From Tubiluchus corallicola (taxonomy: Eukaryota > Priapulida > Priapulimorpha > Priapulimorphida > Tubiluchidae): 35,000 nt of DNA. The position numbers and the translations under genes are program-made. The notes below the pieces were generated by a model that did not search any database, was not told the origin of the DNA, and was given only the letters and a program-made list of their open reading frames with translations. The first letter of the stretch is position 1. Each line of letters begins with the position of its first letter. This document shows, one piece after another, positions 10,001 through 19,000 of the stretch. The stretch spans positions 1 to 35,000 of the forward strand of contig JAQGDQ010001057.1 in NCBI GenBank assembly GCA_030141605.1, written 5' to 3'.

Positions 10001-13000
10001 GTAACTCGCAAAGCAGTTCACACTTGCGAGTTTGTTGTCAGAGACAGTAACTTGCAAAGCAGTTCACACTTGTGGGTTTGTTGTCAGAGATAGTAACTCG
10101 CAAAGCAGTTCACACTTGTGAGATAACTGTCAAAGAGAAAACTTGAGGACTCGCTAGTGGCCAGGTTTTTCCAACGATCAATTTCTATTAGTGACCTCAG
10201 GTGTTGGTAACTGCCCTTGTGCAAGTTCTTGTGTGTGTTTGTAAACTATTATGCTTGTACTTACCAATGCTATGGTGAGTGGTGCAACCATTGAGCCTAT
10301 ACGAGCAACACTAGATGACATGCCTAGTCCCGAGTTTCTGAAATAGCAATCAGTTTTTTTGGAAATTTATGGTTAACTGCCTGTAGCATAATGTTGTCGT
10401 GTTAAAGCAGAAAAAGTGCCTTACGTGAAACAATTATTACCACACAAACACAATTTCGCATTCACACCACTAGTTCTTCGCTGTTACATGCATTTCGCCA
10501 TTCGCTAGTTAGACCGGCAGTAGCGCCTGCATTTTGGAAATGCATTGCACAAAAAACAGGTGCTGTATTTCTCATATCAGGTGTGTTAGTTTGTGACGAA
10601 CTACACATGTTCGACAGCTCATGCGTAAGTTGCTTAGTTAACAGAATTCTGTTGTAGCTTGTTAAAATAATTATTCTGTTAACTTGTCGGGGTCATCATG
10701 CTACTTAGAGGGCAGCGAAATTATCAAGAAGCAAAAATAGTATTAATAATTTCTGAAAGCGTTGGAAAAAACAGGTGCTGTACGTTTCAGTTTAGATGTG
10801 TTATTTTGTGACGAACTGCACACGTTCGATAGCTCACGCGTGAGCACAGCGGTAAATATAAAATTTGAATTTTTATCTTAAAACTTGCCTAGTTTCAGTA
10901 CAACACACTGAATATCTTACAGTAGCACTGTACTTCAATTTTCTCTTTCACAAACACGTGCAACACACTCGTGGAATACATTTGCTGTTGAAAGTTATGT
11001 TAGTTTGTGATGTCATCAATAGTAGGGTTTGCCAGCCATTAATTAAGATTTTAATCTATTATTTAATTATAAAAAACGCTTTTGCAGTATTAATTGTGTT
11101 AAAATGTATACTTTTTATCAGACTTGAATGTGGGGTAGAGTATGAAAAATCATCCTATCAACCTGTAACAGTACAGCAGACTATCAAAGAGCAATACTAG
11201 GTATTAGTTTCATTATAAACACTGGCATTTTTCAAATGTTTCCTTGCAGTTGCTGCCATCTTTCAGGCATTAGTAGAAAGAAGGCTATGTAATAAAAAAA
11301 ACGAGTGAAATTACCTAACTTCCGTAGGATAAATTTCTGCGGTGTACAGAAAGAGGGCGACAAAACCAGCCGAGTTGGCAGCTTTTCCCATGGATACCAC
11401 CGCCGTGACGATCCACGATACGTCGTTTCCGTTGCCTGTAGACAACAAAAGACTATTTGCAATTAGAAATATTTGCGGAAGCAGTTTAGTGGAACTCACA
11501 TTTTGAACAAGGAGACAGTGCTCTTCTAAGGCTTGCCTTTGCATAACTGTGAAACAATAAGCCTTTTCACAGTTTCGCTATGTGCACTCTCAGCTGCTGT
11601 ACAAAGTGCAGCACAGTAACGCGTTTTAACTACAATCGTCACATGACGTGTAATAAAGTAAAGCCGTCTGTTGTGTCAGTTAAGTAACTTCAGTTGTTTT
11701 ATGTGGACTTTACTCATTTATTTATGAAAAACTGCTCTCACTAAGCAGTGGTTATATTATATTTGATGATTTTTGTAGATTATACTATGTGAATTATATA
11801 TGAAATGCATTTCCTTACCGTAGACAAATTAAAAATGGATTTTTGACGAAAAAATGAAAAAAATCTCTCTGTAACTGTAGAGTTTCTCATCACAGAAAAA
11901 TTCGCCTGTCCAAACACAAAACTTTGATGCACTTTTGCTTTAAGTCTACTCTGTTTTTAAGCAGAAATTCCTGTTAAAAGATGAAAGGACCTTAATTTGT
12001 CCTTGATTCATCGGTTGGTTTTTCCTGAAGCAGCAGCAGAACACTGCAAAGCTTGAGCTGTAGCAAGCAGGCGATCAATAAATTAGTGTGTACGATCACG
12101 CAAGTGTACACCAGAGTAAGCTACTTAATAGGCTAAGTTGAAGTACCTGATACAGGTGTGTTTTCCTTATTTTATCCAACTAAATCACGTATAAATGTTT
12201 AAACAAATAGCATGATTGGATAGCCAATATTCTCCTGAATAGAACACTACCTAATTTGTAATCATTTATTTATGTCTGTGCTCATACAGTAGCAGAAAAG
12301 TCATAGGTCTTATAAGACACATTTTGAATGGTGGAGTCTTGAATGAGTTAATGATAAAGACTTTTGTAGTTAAAGTGGTGCATTAATCGAATCTATAATT
12401 TTAGGTTATCAAATCCGAACAAAAAAAATTGTTCGAATCAAATTCGATTTAGTTCTCAGCCCTGCTCACTAGGGGTGAGCATTCTCTACCAGAAAGCGAA
12501 TTCGAATCGAACCGAATTTGCGACTTTCGAATTCGAATCGAACCGAACTTCAGAGTTTCGAATTCGAAGCGAATTCGAATTGAGATCAAAAGATTTTCGA
12601 ACCACCAGCAAAAATTAGTCTTACAAAGATCATGCATATCATTGGATTTTGTTCTGCAATAAAACGACTAGTAATTTGTTTAAAATTGTGTGCAGAAATC
12701 ACAGCTAAATTATGCTAATTGCATGATGTTTCAATCGTTTTAGTGATAAAGAACATATGTGATTGAAGTGCTGAATTATTCGAATCTATAGTATTGGATT
12801 CGAATCGAGTTCGAACTAAAAAAAACTCGTTCGAATCGAATTTGAGCGGTCGATGCTCACCCCTACTGCTCACTGATTAACCACTCACTTTTCTTTCCTG
12901 GTAGAAATAACAAAGATGCCAATGTTATTCCACATATCAAATGAAATGCCGATAACGACTTGACTCTTCCAAACCTAGACTGCAACAAGAATGAGTATTA

Positions 13001-16000
13001 GTAAGATTTTAATGAAAATTACGTACCAAACCACAGCTGTTTCATGAGAGAATGACTTTTAAAGGACAAGTACCCACTTTCCACAAGTAAAGCTTAACTC
13101 ATTTAGGATTGTAAGCGTTTGCTGCATTTTACATGGGTTCAATAAAATCACTTATGCTTAAACAAATAGCCTGATTTGACAGCTGAGATTCTTTCGAATA
13201 GAACACTACCTAATTTGTAAATTGTTTAGTTGTGTCTGTCCTCATACAGTAGCAGAAGAGCCATAGGTCTTATAAGACGTATTTTGAATTGCGCAGTCCT
13301 GAAGGAGTTAAAATTATCTTAAAATTTTACACCATGTACAGGCTGTCTTATTGCATACAGGACTTGTGTTAGGCTGTTTTATTGCATACAGGACTTGTGT
13401 TAGGCTGTCTTATTGCATACAGGACTTGTGTTAGGCTGTCTTATTGCATACAGGACTTGTGTTAGGCTGTCTTATTGCATACAGGACTTGTGTTAGGCTG
13501 TCTTATTGCATACAGGACTTGTGTTAGCAATAACGCTGTTTAAATCTTGGAAACTTAAACTCTCGCAATGACCATTATGTGTGACCATTTTAACAATAAG
13601 ACATTCGAAATAAGTTTGGTAAGTTTAGATTTAGATTATTTTGCGTAAAGTTTGAAAAAATAATCAGGACATCGTAGCATGCTCTTTGCTAAATAAGGAA
13701 AGTATAAATTACTTTGTATGATCAATAAGATTAATAACGTGTTTATTGATGAATCAGCAGTGCACACTGGGATGGCAATGCAGTGCACGCTGGGATGGCA
13801 ATGTAGTGCACACTGGGATAGCAACGCAGAGCTGTTTTACCAGTTGACACGAATATTTTATTTTTTTAAATTTTGTTTTCTAATTACATACGCATTTCAA
13901 ACAGGTAAACGTAATACTAAAAATACAACTTTGTATTAAAAGCTTTTTGAGATATACAATGCTTTAAAATGCTCTTTTCTCAATTTCTTCTCCTTTTATA
14001 TCAGTTGTGAATGGCTTTGTTTGGCTCGCATGTTAGAGAGTGCTGTGGAAGTTGGAATTGTACATTTTTAATTAGGTGCTGCCATCTATTAACTAATCCT
14101 GTTACATTCTACCAGCTAACTTACCCCCAGTATAATTGTATGGTCCAGTGAATGCATATTCACTGGTTCTCTCCCTATTTTAAAGTAATGGTTGTTGTGA
14201 AGCCTTTGCAAGTCTGCATAGGTCACCTATACCTATATATACTGACTGGTTTTGCTTTCTAGTCACTCTCTAACTCTCAGTGTTCAGTGCAGGACTCTCT
14301 AACTCTCAGTGTTCAGTGCAGGACACTCTAACTCTCAGTGTTCAGTGCAGGACACTCTCATTATGAGTGTTCAGTGCAGGACTCTCTAACTCTCAGTGTT
14401 CAGTGCAGGACTCTCTAACTCTCAGTGTTCAGTGCAGGACACTCTAACTCTCAGTGTTCAGTGCAGGACTCTCTAACTCTCAGTGTTCAGTGCAGGACAC
14501 TCTAACTCTCAGTGTTCAGTGCAGGACACTAACTCTCAGTGTTCAGTGCAGGACACTAACTCTCAGTGTTCAGTGCAGGACACTCTCACTCTCAGTGTTC
14601 AGTGCAGGACACTCTCATTCTCAGTGTTCAGTGCAGGACTCTCTAACTCTCAGTGTTCAGTGCAGGACTCTCTAACTCTCAGTGTTCAGTGCAGGACACT
14701 CTAACTCTCAGTGTTCAGTGCAGGACTCTCTAACTCTCAGTGTTCAGTGCAGGACTCTAACTCTCAGTGTTCAGTGCAGGACTCTAACTCTCAGTGTTCA
14801 GTGCAGGACTCTCTCACTCTCAGTGTTCAGTGCAGGACTCTCTAACTCTCAGTGTTCAGTGCAGGACTCTCTAACTCTCAGTGTTCAGTGCAGGACACTC
14901 TCATTCTCAGTGTTCAGTGCAGGACACTCTCATTATGAGTGTTCAGTGCAGGACACTCTAACTCTCAGTGTTCAGTGCAGGACACTCTCATTCTCAGTGT
15001 TCAGTGCAGCAGTCATTCTACTCATGTGTCTGTAGTCTAATAAACACTTTTCTGTTTTGTGCAATGCAGATATGTATTATAGATTCTGTATTCTTCATAC
15101 TTCTGTGCCTAAACTCAATCAAACAAAGTGAGTGATCTATAACTTCAAACATGACTTTCACAAGACAAACATGACATTATAAACTGAATCGTCAGCAACA
15201 AGCACATAACTGCACCTAAATTATGCAAGATTCTTCAGCTTGTTTTAAAATACGAAAAGCAAACATAAGACAACTCTAAACTCAGTTTTTAATCTTCGAG
15301 TTTGCTATTTGCCAAACGTATTCCTGAACGGTCCGTAATGCAGTTTAAAGTGTTTCCAACTCGCCTTTCTGAACAGAGCTTTGCCGCAATACATGCCGGA
15401 ATTTCCACGACTCCCGACAGAAAGAAGTTCAAGTGGAGGTTGCCCGTCAACTCTCCAACTCCTAACGTCAGGCCGTAGTAGACCATTGCATCGGTCACCC
15501 TGTAAGCAAAGGTAATAGGGAAGAAATGATTGCAGCACCTCTTTTAGTTTTAAAAAAAAAATGAATTTTCTTTTTACAACCTTTGTAAGCAAAGGTAATA
15601 GGGAAGAAATGATTGCAGCACCTCTTTTAGTTTTAGAAAAATTGAATTTTCTTTGGACAACCTTTGTAAGCAAAGGTAATGGGGAAGAAATGACTACAGC
15701 ACCTCTTTTAGTTTTATAAAAATTGAATTTTGTTTGCACAACCTTTGTAAGCAAAGGTAATAGGGAAGAAATGATTGCAGCATCTCTTTTAGTTTTAGAA
15801 AAATTGAATTTTCTTTGCACAACCTTTGTAAGCAAAGGTAATAGGGAAGAAATGATTGCAGTACCTCTTTTAGTTTTAGAAAAATTGAATTTTCTTTGCA
15901 CAACCTTTGTAAGCAAAGGTAATAGGGAAGAAATGATTGCAGCACCTCTTTTAGTTTTATAAAAATTGAATTTTCTTTGGACAACCTTTGTAAGCAAAGG

Positions 16001-19000
16001 TAATGGGGAAGAAATGACTGCAGCACCTCTTTTAGTTTTATAAAAATTGAATTTTGTTTGCACAACCTTTGTAAGCAAAGGTAATAGGGAAGAAATGATT
16101 GCAGCATCTCTTTTAGTTTTAGAAAAATTGAATTTTCTTTGCACAACCTTTGTAAGCAAAGGTAATAGGGAAGAAATGATTGCAGCACCTCTTTTAGTTT
16201 TAGAAAAATTGAATTTTCTTTGCACAACCTTTGTAAGCAAAGGTAATAGGGAAGAAATGATTGCAGCACCTCTTTTAGCTTTATAAAAATTGAATTTTGC
16301 TTGCACAACCTTTCCTAATGTGAAAAGTGATGAAAAACTTAAACCACACTCAATTTTAATGTAAAGTAAATTGCCAGGGAAGTTAGGCTTATTTCAATGT
16401 TGGCCAAAATGTTGGAAGGATCTAACAATAAGAGTGTGAGAAGCGACTCGTGTAATTAGTAAAACCGTTTTACTAATTACCGTAAAAGTTTCAATCATTT
16501 AATTCTTGGGAGCGCTCATTTTGAACGCCCATTCATCCACCAATGACATCATCCATCGAATGACAAACGAACAGCGTGCTATCAATTTCGATAAGAAGCG
16601 TACGCTTTTGCAAAAAATTAGATAGCTAATTTTGTAATATTTTTGCATGAGCATTAAGTAAGCTGCAGAAGTTGAATTAGTTTAAGCAGCACCTGCTAAC
16701 AGAAAGTCACGAAGTGCTTGTGAAAAGTCAAGAAGTCTCCCAGTTAGGTTATGATTTTCAAGTAGACGACAACTACTACCACGCCCGTACATTTCTGTAC
16801 AGAGGTAGTAAAATTTAACCTTATACTTTATAGACAGCTTGTTTGCAAATTTCTTTGTTATATTCGTCCAAGTTTAAGTGATAAGAGTAAAATGAACCCA
16901 ACATGCTTACTGACTTGTCCTTTCCTTTAAGCTCAGACTTTGAGCTGGACACACAATAGCGTTAGGAAATGTTACTGTGTGCATATATATATATATATAT
17001 ATAGACTTTATAGACTTTCTATCAAATTAGCAGAGCTGTTGTCATCATGTACTGTCATACTTCTGTTATCTTAACCATAGGTAGCAGTTTTCCACACTAG
17101 GGTGTCTTTATCTTGGGTAAAGCCTTCATTATGTTTATCCCACTGTCTTCACCTAGACTAATCATGTCAATTTATTTATATTTACTACAAAATTTCACAG
17201 TAACAATTTCGACAGGGGCGGAATAAGCTTATCGTTAAGAGTAATGGAGTTTTTTACCACACCAAGAATAGCAGTGTTGCAAAAATCCTTAGTGATGGTG
17301 TCCTGTAGATGTCGATCAGCGTTTTCTGTCTTGGAGCTTGCGGTTTCATTTTTCCATTGCTGGATGATGAGTAGTTAGAGAAACATTTTTCAGGGATACT
17401 TGTCCCGTTGATCCTGCCTGCTTTATGAAGTACTTTTTCGGCCTCTGCCAGCCTGTTCTTGGTTACTAGCCAGTGAGGAGACTCGGGAATAATCCTGTAA
17501 ATTTCAGAGTATTTAAAATTTGACATCTGTGCCAAATTTCTATCATAAGTATTGCCTTTTTGCTGACTTCGTGATAATCCCTATAGGGAATACTTTTCTT
17601 ACCAATAATATGCCAGTGTGACAAGCAATGGTAATGTCACTTCAACTTTTCTTACCAATAATATGCCAGTGTGGCAAACAATGGTAATGTCGCATCAACT
17701 TTTCTTACCAATAATATGCCAGTGTGGCAAACAATGGTAATGTCGCATCAACTTTTCTTACCAATAATATGCCAGTATGGTAATGTCGCATCAACTTTTC
17801 TTACCAATAATATGCCAGTGTGACAAGCAATGGTAATGTCACTTCAACTTTTCTTACCAATAATATGCCAGTATGGTAATGTCGCATCAACTTTTCTTAC
17901 CAATAATATGCCAGTATGGCAAGCAATGGTAATGTCGCATCAACTTTTCTTACTAATAATATGCCAGTGTGGGAAGCAATGGTAATGTCGCATCAACTGT
18001 TCTTACCAATAATATGCCAGTGTGGCAAGCAATGGTAATGTCACATCAACTTTTCTTACCAATAATATGCCAGTATGGCAAGCAATGGTAATGTCACATC
18101 AACTTTTCTTACCAATAATATGCCAGTGTGGCAAGCAATGGTAATGTCACATCAACTTTTCTTACCAATAATATGCCAGTATGGCAAGCAATGGTAATGT
18201 CGCATCAACTTTTCTTACCAATAATATGCCAGTGTGGCAAGCAATGGTAATGTCACATCAACTTTTCTTACCAATAATATGCCAGTATGGCAAGCAATGG
18301 TAATGTCGCATCAACTTTTCTTACCAATAATATGCCAGTGTGGCAAGCAATGGTAATGTCACATCAACTTTTCTTACCAATAATATGCCAGTATGGCAAG
18401 CAATGGTAATGTCACATCAACTTTTCTTACCAATAATATGCCAGTGTGACAAGCAATGGCAATGTCACATCAACTTTTCTTACCAATAATATGCCAGTGT
18501 GACAAGCAATGGCAATGTCACATCAACTTTTCTTACCAATAATATGCCAGTGTGACAAGCAATGGTATCGTCATTGCAGCTTGCAGCATCCTCCAATCTT
18601 TGAATATTAATGCTAGCGGTGGAAGCAGCATGACGCCCAGAGACCAGAAAACTTCATCAATTGTCAATGCCCACGCACGAGATTGCATCGGAACGAACTC
18701 GCACAACAAGCAGTAACCAGCCAGCGGTGCACTCTACAAACATTTTACTAAAGTTAGAAAAACTCACAAACACTGCCTCTACAAATGAAAATATTCACAT
18801 ATACGGAGTCGCATGTTCGTCTATAGCAAAAGAAGAAAACTGGTAAAAATACAGGACAGACGTCGTACAATGAAAAGCATAAATATGTCGCTGTTACTTT
18901 ACATTCATTCATGCATAGGATTGCCGTAGTAATTTGTAACTATAGAACTTACCGTTTCAAATACTGCAATGAAGAAACGCATGCACGCGTACATGATATA

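Noticed and set aside
8545-10135. Regular 46-bp units with inverted repeats, resembling a CRISPR array
   Set aside because: There are no unique spacers, as units are contiguous and alike, and the setting is an animal intron.
14454-15035. Overlapping plus-strand open frames rich in Ser, Gln and Cys
   Set aside because: The 29-bp repeat shifts frame each unit, so all three frames look alike and stay open; there is no start context or family motif.
15305-16306. 333-residue minus-strand open frame (largest in the window)
   Set aside because: It is the 81-bp array read through (27 codons per unit) and enters gene B exon 5 in the wrong frame.
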